Part shown: positions 10,692 through 17,572 of the stretch, one piece after another | How the letters are laid out: every line of letters begins with the position of its first letter | Position numbering within the stretch: the stretch's first letter is position 1 | Assembly: GCA_003644265.1 (NCBI GenBank) | Contig: QNBX01000001.1 | Location: 17,828-81,827, forward strand | Direction: 5' to 3' | Origin: Planctomycetota bacterium | GTDB lineage: Bacteria > Planctomycetota > B15-G4 | Length of the DNA stretch: 64,000 bases | Position numbers and translations under genes: made by a program | The notes under the pieces: model-generated | The model's input: only the letters and a program-made list of their open reading frames with translations | What the model was told of the DNA's origin: nothing | The model's database searches: none

Positions 10692-11414
10692 ATGGCGAAC
10701 GGAGAAGGCACGAGCACGCCCAGCACGGGCGGTGGCGCAGGTGGTTCCGGCTCGGCTGGGGCGACCGGCGGCGCTGGCGCAGGTCCTGGCGGGGGCGGTG
10801 GTCGCGGTGGACCCGGCGGCCCCGGTGGGGGGCGCGGTGGACCCGGCGGTGGACCCGGCGGCGGCAAGGGCGGCAAGGGCGGAGGCCCGGGTGGCCGCGG
10901 CCGTTCCCGCAACAGCGACAAGGACAAGGAGCTGCAGGTCCACGCTCCCGGCCTGTACGACGAGGCCGTGGTCAAGGTCAACCGCTGCGCCAAGGTGATG
11001 AAGGGTGGCCGGCGCTTCTCCTTCTCGGCCCTGGTGGTCGTGGGGGACCGGCACGGCTCCATCGGCATCGGCTTCGGCAAGGCCAAGGAGGTGCCCGCGG
11101 CCGTCGAGAAGGCCGTCAAGGACGCCCACAAGAACCTGGTTCAGGTGGATCTCAAACACGGCACCATCGAGCACGCGGTGCTGGGGCGTTTTGGCGCCGC
11201 CAAGGTGAAGCTGATCCCGGCCGCTCCGGGTACTGGCATCATCGCCGGCGCCACGGTGCGTTCGGTGCTTGAGCTCGCCGGTGTGCGCGACATCCTCACC
11301 AAGAGCATGGGCAGCAACAACCCGATCAATCTGGTGAAGGCGTCCCTGAACGGCCTGCTGTCTGTGCGCAGTCGCAAGACGGTCGAGGCCCTGCGCGGAG
11401 TCACGATCTCATGA
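10692..11414 (+). CDS. rpsE: Ribosomal protein uS5 (S5) with long Gly-rich N-terminal extension
   Basis: S5 works in translational accuracy and the mRNA-entry helicase. It has 240 residues against a usual 165-175. The normal fold begins near residue 88 (DEAVVKVNRCAKVMKGGRRF), with FGKAKEVPAAVEKAV and the second domain GTGIIAGATVRSVLELAGV intact. Residues 12-72 are a low-complexity Gly/Pro/Arg/Lys tail rich in GGRGG, GGPGG and GGGKG units, followed by the charged RSRNSDKDKELQ. The tail is in frame with no internal start better than ATG 10692, so it is probably translated. It would project from the 30S near the mRNA entry site. Confidence 0.95.
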   Translation: MANGEGTSTPSTGGGAGGSGSAGATGGAGAGPGGGGGRGGPGGPGGGRGGPGGGPGGGKGGKGGGPGGRGRSRNSDKDKELQVHAPGLYDEAVVKVNRCAKVMKGGRRFSFSALVVVGDRHGSIGIGFGKAKEVPAAVEKAVKDAHKNLVQVDLKHGTIEHAVLGRFGAAKVKLIPAAPGTGIIAGATVRSVLELAGVRDILTKSMGSNNPINLVKASLNGLLSVRSRKTVEALRGVTIS

Positions 11415-11860
11415 ACCTTCAGGACGTCAAGGCGCCGGGCACTGCCCTGCGCAAGAAGAAGCGCGTGGGCCGTGGGCCCGGGAGCGGCTCCGGCTGCACG
11501 GCTGGTCGCGGCAACAAGGGGCAGGGCTCACGTTCCGGCTCCGGCGGCAAGGCTGGCTTCGAGGGCGGTCAGATGCCGCTGGCTCGGCGCCTGCCCAAGC
11601 GCGGCTTCACCAACGCGCTGTTCAAGACCACCCACGCCATCGTCAACGTGGCCGACCTGGCCAAGGCCTTCCCGGAGGGTGGCGACGTGGACCTGGCTGC
11701 GGTCAAGGCCGTCAATCTGGTGAAGAAGAAGGCCGCCAGCCTGAAGATCCTAGGCAAGGGTGAGGTGCACGTGCCCTTGAAGATCACCGCCGACAAGATC
11801 TCTGCCTCGGCCCAGGCCAAGGTCGAGGCGGCCGGTGGGAGCGTCGCGACGCTCTCATGA
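11411..11860 (+). CDS. rplO: Ribosomal protein uL15 (L15)
   Basis: L15 is a late 50S assembly protein. It has 149 residues. The N-terminal extended part (RKKKRVGRGPGSGSGCTAGRG, then GSRSGSGGKAGFEGGQMPL) and LPKRGFTNALFKT are canonical. Its ATG overlaps the rpsE stop, so no rpmD (L30) gene lies between S5 and L15, where it sits in most bacteria. The stop overlaps the secY ATG. Confidence 0.96.
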   Translation: MNLQDVKAPGTALRKKKRVGRGPGSGSGCTAGRGNKGQGSRSGSGGKAGFEGGQMPLARRLPKRGFTNALFKTTHAIVNVADLAKAFPEGGDVDLAAVKAVNLVKKKAASLKILGKGEVHVPLKITADKISASAQAKVEAAGGSVATLS

Positions 11861-13230
11861 GGTCCTTCGTCAACCTCTTCCGCGTTCCTGAGATCCGGAA
11901 CAAGATCCTGCTGACCATCAGCTTGCTGATGGCCTACCGGGTCGGCTTCCATGTCTTCATTCCGGGCGTCGACCACGCCAAGCTGATCTCGTACCTCGAT
12001 CAAGACGAGGGCGGCGGCTTCGCGTTCGGCATCATGAACGCGCTGTCGGGCGGCGCCATCGGCTCATGCAGCCTGTTCACCCTGGGCGTCATGCCCTACA
12101 TCAGCGCATCCATCATCTTCTCGCTGTTGGTGAAGGTGGTGCCGCAGCTCGAGGCGCTGAGCAAGGAGGGGCAGGCCGGTCAGAAGATCATCAATCGCTG
12201 GACGCGTTACGCCACCGTCCCGATCTGCCTGATCCAGGGCGTGTTCCTGCTGAACGGTCCGCTGGCCGACGCCGCCTACACCTCGGAGGTGATCGACGCG
12301 GCGTTGTTTGAGAGTGTGCTCTACAAGGTCTTCGTGCTGCTGACGCTGACGACCGGCACGCTGATCGTCATGTGGATCGGCGAGCAGATCACCGAGTACG
12401 GCGTGGGCAACGGCGTCTCGCTGATCATCATGGCCGGCATCCTCTCGCAGATGCCGACCATGCTGCTGGGGCTGCTCAACTCGGTCGACCCGGGTGAGGG
12501 CGTGCAGTCGATCGTGACCCTGCTCGTGCTCTACATGCTGATCGTGCTGGGCATCGTGTTCGTCACCAAGGGCCAGCGCAGGATCCCGATCCAGCAGGGC
12601 AAACAGATGCGCGGTCGGCGTGTCTACGGTGGCCAACGCCACTACCTGCCGCTGAAGGTGAACCAGGCTGGCGTCATGCCGATCATCTTCGCCTCGTTCC
12701 TGTTCGTGGTGCCGGCGCTGCTCGACTCCATCACCGGGGGGGGCTTCTTCAGCCGGGCCATGGCCTGGGGCGGCTTCTGGTACGTCCTGATCTACTCGGC
12801 GCTGATCTTCGTTTTCTCCTTCTTCTGGACGGCGCTGATGTTCCAGCCCAAGGAGATCGCGGACAACCTGAAGGAGTACGGCGGCTTCGTGCCGGGGCTG
12901 CGCCCCGGCGTGCGCACCGCCGAGTTCCTGGAGCAGGTCATGTTCCGTGTGACCCTGGCGGGCGCGACCTTCCTGGCGATCATCGCGGTGTTGCCGCAGA
13001 TGCTGTCGTCGAACGTGCCCAACATGCCGCCGGCCATGGCCATGTTCCTTGGGGGTACCAGTGTGCTGATCGTGGTGGGCGTGCTGCTCGACCTGGTCGA
13101 CAAGGTCAACTCGATGCTGCTCATGCGCCGCTATGACGGGCTGGGCGACACGGGCGGGACGGGCTGGGCCAAGCGCGGTAAGCGCGGTAAGCGCACCAGC
13201 GGCGACGCGGCCCAGGGAGTGGCCAGATGA
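11857..13230 (+). CDS. secY: Preprotein translocase subunit SecY
   Basis: SecY is the channel subunit of the SecYEG translocon in the inner membrane. It has 457 residues with about ten hydrophobic segments. Recognisable parts are the start FRVPEIRNKILLTISLLMAY, the plug/TM2 region MNALSGGAIGSCSLFTLGVM, GNGVSLIIMAGI, the cytoplasmic loop QRRIPIQQGKQMRGR and FQPKEIADNLKEYGGFVPG. It is coupled to rplO by an ATGA overlap. The adk and map genes that commonly follow are absent. Confidence 0.97.
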   Translation: MRSFVNLFRVPEIRNKILLTISLLMAYRVGFHVFIPGVDHAKLISYLDQDEGGGFAFGIMNALSGGAIGSCSLFTLGVMPYISASIIFSLLVKVVPQLEALSKEGQAGQKIINRWTRYATVPICLIQGVFLLNGPLADAAYTSEVIDAALFESVLYKVFVLLTLTTGTLIVMWIGEQITEYGVGNGVSLIIMAGILSQMPTMLLGLLNSVDPGEGVQSIVTLLVLYMLIVLGIVFVTKGQRRIPIQQGKQMRGRRVYGGQRHYLPLKVNQAGVMPIIFASFLFVVPALLDSITGGGFFSRAMAWGGFWYVLIYSALIFVFSFFWTALMFQPKEIADNLKEYGGFVPGLRPGVRTAEFLEQVMFRVTLAGATFLAIIAVLPQMLSSNVPNMPPAMAMFLGGTSVLIVVGVLLDLVDKVNSMLLMRRYDGLGDTGGTGWAKRGKRGKRTSGDAAQGVAR

Positions 13231-13283
13231 TCGCTCCCATGATCGCTCTCGCTTCCATCGCTTCCGTGGCCAGGGCCAACTGA
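13227..13283 (+). CDS. Possible 18-codon coupling ORF between secY and infA
   Basis: An ATG overlaps the secY stop (ATGA at 13227) and opens an 18-residue frame, [18 protein letters not shown], that ends in TGA one base before the infA ATG (TGAGATG). The peptide is hydrophobic with no known relative. The tight fit at both ends suggests a mini-cistron that passes ribosomes from secY to infA, but chance is possible for so short a frame. Confidence 0.3.
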   Translation: MIAPMIALASIASVARAN

Positions 13284-13284
13284 G

Positions 13285-13536
13285 ATGCCCCGCGCCACCG
13301 CCATCCGAGTCCCCGCAAAAGTCGTCGAGGCCCTGCCTAGCGCCGTATTCAAGGTTGAGCTCGAGAACGGCCACCGCATCGTGGCTCACGTCTCCGGCAA
13401 GATGCGCATGCACTACATCCGTATCCTGCCGGGCGACACCGTCACCGTGGAGATCAGCCCGTACGATCTCAGCAAGGGGCGCATCGTCTACCGCGGCCCG
13501 GCCCGTCAGCCCGGCCAGAGAAGGAACACAAGATGA
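13285..13536 (+). CDS. infA: Translation initiation factor IF-1
   Basis: This S1/OB-fold factor occupies the 30S A site during initiation. It has 83 residues, about ten longer than the usual 72. The core [19 protein letters not shown], then [17 protein letters not shown] and [13 protein letters not shown], is a near-perfect family match. The extra residues are a short N-terminal lead and an Arg-rich tail ([12 protein letters not shown]). It overlaps rpmJ by four bases (ATGA). Confidence 0.96.
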   Translation: MPRATAIRVPAKVVEALPSAVFKVELENGHRIVAHVSGKMRMHYIRILPGDTVTVEISPYDLSKGRIVYRGPARQPGQRRNTR

Positions 13537-13649
13537 AGGTCCGAGCATCCGTCCGCCGCATCTGCGAGAACTGCAAGGTCGTGCGTCGCTTCGGCGTCGT
13601 CCGCGTGATCTGCACGAACCCGCGCCACAAGCAGAGGCAGGGGCGCTAG
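13533..13649 (+). CDS. rpmJ: Ribosomal protein bL36 (L36)
   Basis: This is a 38-residue zinc protein of the 50S subunit. It opens [17 protein letters not shown] and ends [10 protein letters not shown]. The zinc ligands C11, C14, C27 and H32 are all present, so this is the zinc-binding (C+) form. The ATG overlaps the infA stop and the TAG is at 13647-13649. The infA-rpmJ-rpsM order is the classical one. Confidence 0.96.
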   Translation: MKVRASVRRICENCKVVRRFGVVRVICTNPRHKQRQGR

Positions 13650-13680
13650 CCGTCCGGCTGCCCCTCACAGGAGAAACAGC

Positions 13681-14064
13681 ATGCCGCGTATCGTCGGCGT
13701 CGACATTCCAACCAACAAGCGTGTCTGCATCGCGCTGACCTACATCCACGGCATCGGCCGCACCAGCTCTGACAAGATCTGCACAGAGCTGGGGTTCAAG
13801 CCTGAGATGCGCGCCAAGGACCTCACGGATGAGGACGTGCAGCGCATCCTGGGCAGCCTCGACCGCGATCACGTGGTTGAGGGCGCGCTGCGCCGCCAGA
13901 CCGCTCAGAACATCCAGCGACTGAAGGAGATCGGTTCCTACCGTGGGCTGCGCCATCGGCGCGGGCTGCCGGTCCGGGGCCAAGCCACTCAGTCGAACGC
14001 CCGCACCCGCAAGGGTCCCAAGCGCACTGTGGCCGGCAAGAAGTCGGTCAAGTCGATGAAGTAA
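13681..14064 (+). CDS. rpsM: Ribosomal protein uS13 (S13)
   Basis: S13 lies at the top of the 30S head and contacts P-site tRNA. It has 127 residues. It begins [19 protein letters not shown] and contains [15 protein letters not shown] and the C-terminal rRNA/tRNA-binding tail [20 protein letters not shown], then [19 protein letters not shown] sits about seven bases before ATG 13681. Confidence 0.97.
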   Translation: MPRIVGVDIPTNKRVCIALTYIHGIGRTSSDKICTELGFKPEMRAKDLTDEDVQRILGSLDRDHVVEGALRRQTAQNIQRLKEIGSYRGLRHRRGLPVRGQATQSNARTRKGPKRTVAGKKSVKSMK

Positions 14065-14091
14065 CCCGGACTCGAACGAGAGAGACCACCC

Positions 14092-14469
14092 ATGGCCACT
14101 ACCAAGAAAGCCCGTCGCGTCATCAGCCGCGCCGTGGTGAACATCAAGGCCACCTTCAACAACACGACCGTGTCCTTCTGCGACCCCCACACCGGCGAGG
14201 TGCTCTGCTGGGACAGCGCGGGTACCGCCGGCTACAAGGGGTCGCGCAAGAGCACGCCCTTTGCCGCTCAGAAGGCGGTGGAGCGTTGCGCCGCCAAGGC
14301 CCAGAAGATGGGCGTGCGCGATGTCGAGGTGCGCGTCCGTGGACCCGGCTCGGGTCGTGAGTCGGCCGTGCGCGCCCTGGCCGCCGCCGGACTGAAGGTC
14401 AAGGCCATCGAAGATCGCACACCGCTGCCCCACAACGGCTGCCGCCCGCGCAAGCGGCGCCGGGTGTGA
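14092..14469 (+). CDS. rpsK: Ribosomal protein uS11 (S11)
   Basis: S11 is a platform protein near the mRNA exit and Shine-Dalgarno helix. It has 125 residues. Core signatures are [26 protein letters not shown]-like [18 protein letters not shown], and the C-terminus [18 protein letters not shown], which is nearly invariant in bacteria. It is spaced 27 bp from rpsM. Confidence 0.97.
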   Translation: MATTKKARRVISRAVVNIKATFNNTTVSFCDPHTGEVLCWDSAGTAGYKGSRKSTPFAAQKAVERCAAKAQKMGVRDVEVRVRGPGSGRESAVRALAAAGLKVKAIEDRTPLPHNGCRPRKRRRV

Positions 14470-14502
14470 TCCTCAGGCCGCGAGAACTGAGAAACCACTG
14501 AG

Positions 14503-15126
14503 ATGAGTATGAAGACCAGCCCCTGCAAGTTGTGCCGGCGGGAGGGCGTAAAGCTCTTCCTGAAGGGCAACCGCTGCGAGACCGCCAAGTGCGCCATCAA
14601 CAAGCGCAACTACGCCCCGGGTATGCACCCTTGGGCGCGAGTCCGGCACAGCGAATACCGCACCCAGCTCCGTGAGAAGCAGAAGCTGAAGCGCTTCTAC
14701 GGGGTCCAGGAACGGCAATTCACGACCTACTACCAGCACGCAGTGCGCATGAAGGGCAACACCGGCGAGAATTTGCTGGTGCTGCTCGAGCGGCGCCTCG
14801 ACAACGTGCTCTTTGCTCTCGGCTTCACGTCGAGTCGCAGGGGCGCCCGGCAGATGATCGCGCACGGACACGTGCTCGTGAACGGTCGACGCTGCGATAT
14901 CTCGGCGCGCAAGGTGCGTCTGGACGACAAGGTCGAGGTGACGACCCGCGCCAACGTGCGTAAGCTCGCCACGGAGAGCTTTGAGCAGCGCGCCAGCTAC
15001 CCGGTGCCCGCTTGGCTGGAGCGTGACGGCAGCGCACTCGCCGGGCGCGTGGCGTCCTTGCCTGTGCGCGCTGATGTCACCTTCGATGTCCGCGAGCAGC
15101 TCGTCGTCGAGCTCATGTCCAAGTGA
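14503..15126 (+). CDS. rpsD: Ribosomal protein uS4 (S4), zinc-binding form
   Basis: S4 is a primary 16S binder and accuracy protein and autoregulates the alpha operon in E. coli. It has 207 residues. The N-terminal domain keeps four cysteines (CKLC at 8-11, then C25 and C30), the zinc-binding C+ version. The S4 RNA-binding domain RRLDNVLFALGFTSSRRGAR, then QMIAHGHVLVNGRRCDI, is canonical. ATG 14503 and ATG 14509 are both possible starts. Confidence 0.96.
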   Translation: MSMKTSPCKLCRREGVKLFLKGNRCETAKCAINKRNYAPGMHPWARVRHSEYRTQLREKQKLKRFYGVQERQFTTYYQHAVRMKGNTGENLLVLLERRLDNVLFALGFTSSRRGARQMIAHGHVLVNGRRCDISARKVRLDDKVEVTTRANVRKLATESFEQRASYPVPAWLERDGSALAGRVASLPVRADVTFDVREQLVVELMSK

Positions 15127-15274
15127 CCGAGGCCTGAATCACTCGCGCCAAGCCGCGGAGCCCAGCAGCAGCGGCTCCCAGGCGCTTGGCCCCTCCGCTG
15201 GGCCTTGAGTCGTCGGGGCTCCCCCGACAACCGCCCAGCACCAACACCGCACAGCCACGAGAGGCAGACAGACC

Positions 15275-16285
15275 ATGAGGATTCGCTGGCGCAACTTCGA
15301 GCTCCCGTCCAGTGTCGAGATCGACCAGGACTCGGCGAGCGATACGTACGCAATGTTCCACATCGAGCCCTTCGAGAAGGGCTTCGGGCACACCATCGGC
15401 AACGGCCTGCGTCGCTGCCTGCTGTCCTCGATCGAGGGCACGGCCGTCACGTCGGTCCGCATCGAGGGGGTCGATCACGAGTACACCAGCATCCCCGGCG
15501 TCATGCAGGACGTGGTGGATGTGGTGCTCAACCTGAAGGGGTTGCGCATCGCCGTGGACGACGGTCAGGACGCCGAGCTGAGCGTCTCGCGCTCGAAGAA
15601 GGGCGACATCACCGGCAAGGACATCGAGTGCCCGGCCGGCGTCAACGTGCTCGACGCGGATCACGTCATCTGCACGCTGACCGACGACACCGATGTGTCC
15701 ATGTCGATCACCGTCGCTTGCGGCCGCGGCTACGTCACGGCCGATGATCATCAGGAGTTCGCAGATCAGCTCGGCACCATCGCCATCGACAGCAACTACT
15801 CGCCGGTGGTGCGCGTGCGCTACCGGGTGGAGGAGACGCGCGTCGGCAAGGTGACCAACTACGATCGCCTGGTGCTGGAGATCTGGACCGACGGCACGGT
15901 GTCCGCCGAGGATGCGCTGGTCGAGGCCTCGCGCATCTACCGCAAGCACCTCAACGCCTTCGTGCACTACCGCGACCTCGACAAGGTCATCCCGGTGGCG
16001 CCGAGTTCGCGTCAGCTCGAGGTGCCTCAACCGGTCATCGTCGCGAGCGGCGAGGTCAGCGGCAAGCTGGGCATGCCCATCGATGACCTTGACCTCTCGG
16101 TGCGCTCTCGGCACTGCCTGGACTCGGAGGACATCACGACGGTGGGGCAACTCGTGAAGCACACCGAGGCCGAGCTGCTCAAGGTGCGTAACTTTGGCCA
16201 GACGTCGCTGACCGAGATCAAGAAGAAGCTGGTAGACCTGGACCTGAGCCTGGGGATGCAGGTCACCCCCGAACTGCAGGCCTGA
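15275..16285 (+). CDS. rpoA: RNA polymerase alpha subunit
   Basis: The alpha dimer nucleates RNA polymerase assembly, and its C-terminal domain (alpha-CTD) contacts UP elements and activators. It has 336 residues. The N-terminal domain shows FEKGFGHTIGNGLRRCLLSS and VRIEGVDHEYTSIPGVMQDV. The alpha-CTD starts near residue 267 with DLDLSVRSRHCLDSEDI. Relative to E. coli, Arg265 is kept, but the Asn268, Lys297 and Lys298 equivalents are His, Gln and Thr (HCLD; NFGQTSL). UP-element recognition may therefore be altered. A 148-bp gap separates it from rpsD. Confidence 0.97.
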   Translation: MRIRWRNFELPSSVEIDQDSASDTYAMFHIEPFEKGFGHTIGNGLRRCLLSSIEGTAVTSVRIEGVDHEYTSIPGVMQDVVDVVLNLKGLRIAVDDGQDAELSVSRSKKGDITGKDIECPAGVNVLDADHVICTLTDDTDVSMSITVACGRGYVTADDHQEFADQLGTIAIDSNYSPVVRVRYRVEETRVGKVTNYDRLVLEIWTDGTVSAEDALVEASRIYRKHLNAFVHYRDLDKVIPVAPSSRQLEVPQPVIVASGEVSGKLGMPIDDLDLSVRSRHCLDSEDITTVGQLVKHTEAELLKVRNFGQTSLTEIKKKLVDLDLSLGMQVTPELQA

Positions 16286-16325
16286 ACCCGCCCTCGCGGG
16301 TGACACGAGCAACCGGAGCAGAAAC

Positions 16326-16742
16326 ATGAGACACCGCATGCGGGGACGGCGCCTGGGCCGCAGCACCAGCCACAGGCGCGCCCTGGCCAGAAACCTGGTC
16401 AGCTCGCTCTTTCTTCATGGACGCGTGGAGACCACGCAGGCCAAGGCCAAGGAGTACAAGGCCATGGCCGAGAAGCTCGTGACCCTGGCGCGCACCAAGG
16501 ACCTCCACCGCGTCCGGCAGGCCGTGGCCACGCTTGGGAACAAGACGGCCGTGCGCATCCTGTTCGACGAGATCGGTCCCTCCATGCAGGGTCGGCCCGG
16601 TGGCTACACGCGCATCCTCAAGCTGGGCAAGCCGCGCCTGGGCGACAAGGGTCCACGGGTCTACTGGGAGCTCGTGAACTACGTGCCGACCGCCGCAGCC
16701 GCGGCGGCCGACGCCCCGGAGGACGCGGCGGCTGACGACTGA
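16326..16742 (+). CDS. rplQ: Ribosomal protein bL17 (L17)
   Basis: L17 sits at the tunnel exit surface. It has 138 residues and begins MRHRMRGRRLGRSTSHRRAL, the hallmark of the family, with GGYTRILKLGKPRLGD near the C-terminus. The last 20 residues are an Ala/Asp-rich tail absent from short L17s. It closes the ribosomal-protein supercluster; a lipoprotein gene begins 5 bp later on the same strand. Confidence 0.96.
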   Translation: MRHRMRGRRLGRSTSHRRALARNLVSSLFLHGRVETTQAKAKEYKAMAEKLVTLARTKDLHRVRQAVATLGNKTAVRILFDEIGPSMQGRPGGYTRILKLGKPRLGDKGPRVYWELVNYVPTAAAAAADAPEDAAADD

Positions 16743-16747
16743 TCGCC

Positions 16748-17533
16748 ATGCGGCGCCTGGTCGTCCTGATCGTCGCGCTGGCTTCGCTGGGTGGCTGCAC
16801 CTATGGGCGCGCGCGCACGGCCGATCTGCTTGACGCGCTGCCGGCGTCCATCGCCAAGGGCTGGGGCGTCGGGCTCTCGCTGCGTGCGACGCCGCTGGTG
16901 CATCTGGGCTTGGCGGCCACGCCCATCGTCTCTCGCAGAGTGGGCTACGAAGACCGCCTGTTCTACGGCCGCTGGGGTGAGTACCAGGCCAGCTTTCCGT
17001 GGTCCATCTGGGCCGCCGAGATCGGCGGCCTGCCGCCGGCGCCAAGCCACACGTCGTGGTTCGAGCGCGGCGGTCCCGCCACGGTCTACCGCTGGCAGGC
17101 CATGCGCGATGCCCCGGCGGGGGAGGGTGAGCGTGGCTTGCTGTATGAACCTAGCACCCTGTCCTGGGGACGGCATCCGCCCATCGTGCGTGAGATCCGC
17201 GGCGCCCTGCTGATTCCGGAGCGTCGTGTGCTGCTGGAGTTTGAGGACCAGCGCCTGCACCAGGGCGACGATGACGTGCTCACCAGCCTAGGCTCGCCCG
17301 AGCGCGCCAGCCTGTGGGTCAGTGATCGTGAGGCGCGTCCCACCAGCGCCGCCTGGGACCTGTTCGAAGCCGACGTCATGGTCGTATTCTTCGGCGTACG
17401 TGTGGGCGTGAGGCCGGCGGAGTTCGTGGACTTCGTGCTGGGCTTTACGACGCTCGACATCATGGGCGACGACATTCCCGAGCCCGTGGCCTGGGGGCCG
17501 CGGCTGGCGCCGCCGCCCGCCGAGGCCCGCTAA
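16748..17533 (+). CDS. Lipoprotein of unknown function
   Basis: I do not recognise this 261-residue protein. It opens with a lipoprotein signal peptide (MRRLVVLIVALASLGGC, lipobox LGGC, Cys17), so the mature chain should be lipid-anchored outside the cytoplasm. The next part (ARTADLLDALPASIAKGWGV, then a Gly-rich amphipathic run) and the end (PAEFVDFVLGFTTLDIMGDD) look conserved rather than random, with alternating strands that suggest a beta-rich fold. It begins 5 bp after rplQ and may be read through from the alpha operon. Its TAA falls inside an 18-bp tandem repeat shared with the tail of the convergent dnaE region. Confidence 0.8.
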   Translation: MRRLVVLIVALASLGGCTYGRARTADLLDALPASIAKGWGVGLSLRATPLVHLGLAATPIVSRRVGYEDRLFYGRWGEYQASFPWSIWAAEIGGLPPAPSHTSWFERGGPATVYRWQAMRDAPAGEGERGLLYEPSTLSWGRHPPIVREIRGALLIPERRVLLEFEDQRLHQGDDDVLTSLGSPERASLWVSDREARPTSAAWDLFEADVMVVFFGVRVGVRPAEFVDFVLGFTTLDIMGDDIPEPVAWGPRLAPPPAEAR

Positions 17534-17569
17534 CGAGGCGAGGCCCGCTAACGAGGCGAGGCCCGCTGA
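17521..17569. repeat. 18-bp tandem repeat, about 2.7 copies
   Basis: CGAGGCCCGCTAACGAGG is present twice in perfect tandem (17521-17538, 17539-17556), and a third copy breaks off after 11 bases. The unit spans the lipoprotein stop codon. Each unit carries the TAA in the same frame, so the repeat duplicates the stop. It fills the space between two convergent genes and has no hairpin or T-run. Confidence 0.85.
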
Positions 17570-17572
17570 CTC

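Noticed and set aside
12064..14433. Very long open frame antisense to secY-infA-rpsM-rpsK (789 codons)
   Set aside because: It is opposite well-identified genes and its His/Gln/Gly/Arg-rich content is what GC-rich third positions give on the reverse strand. It has no family resemblance.
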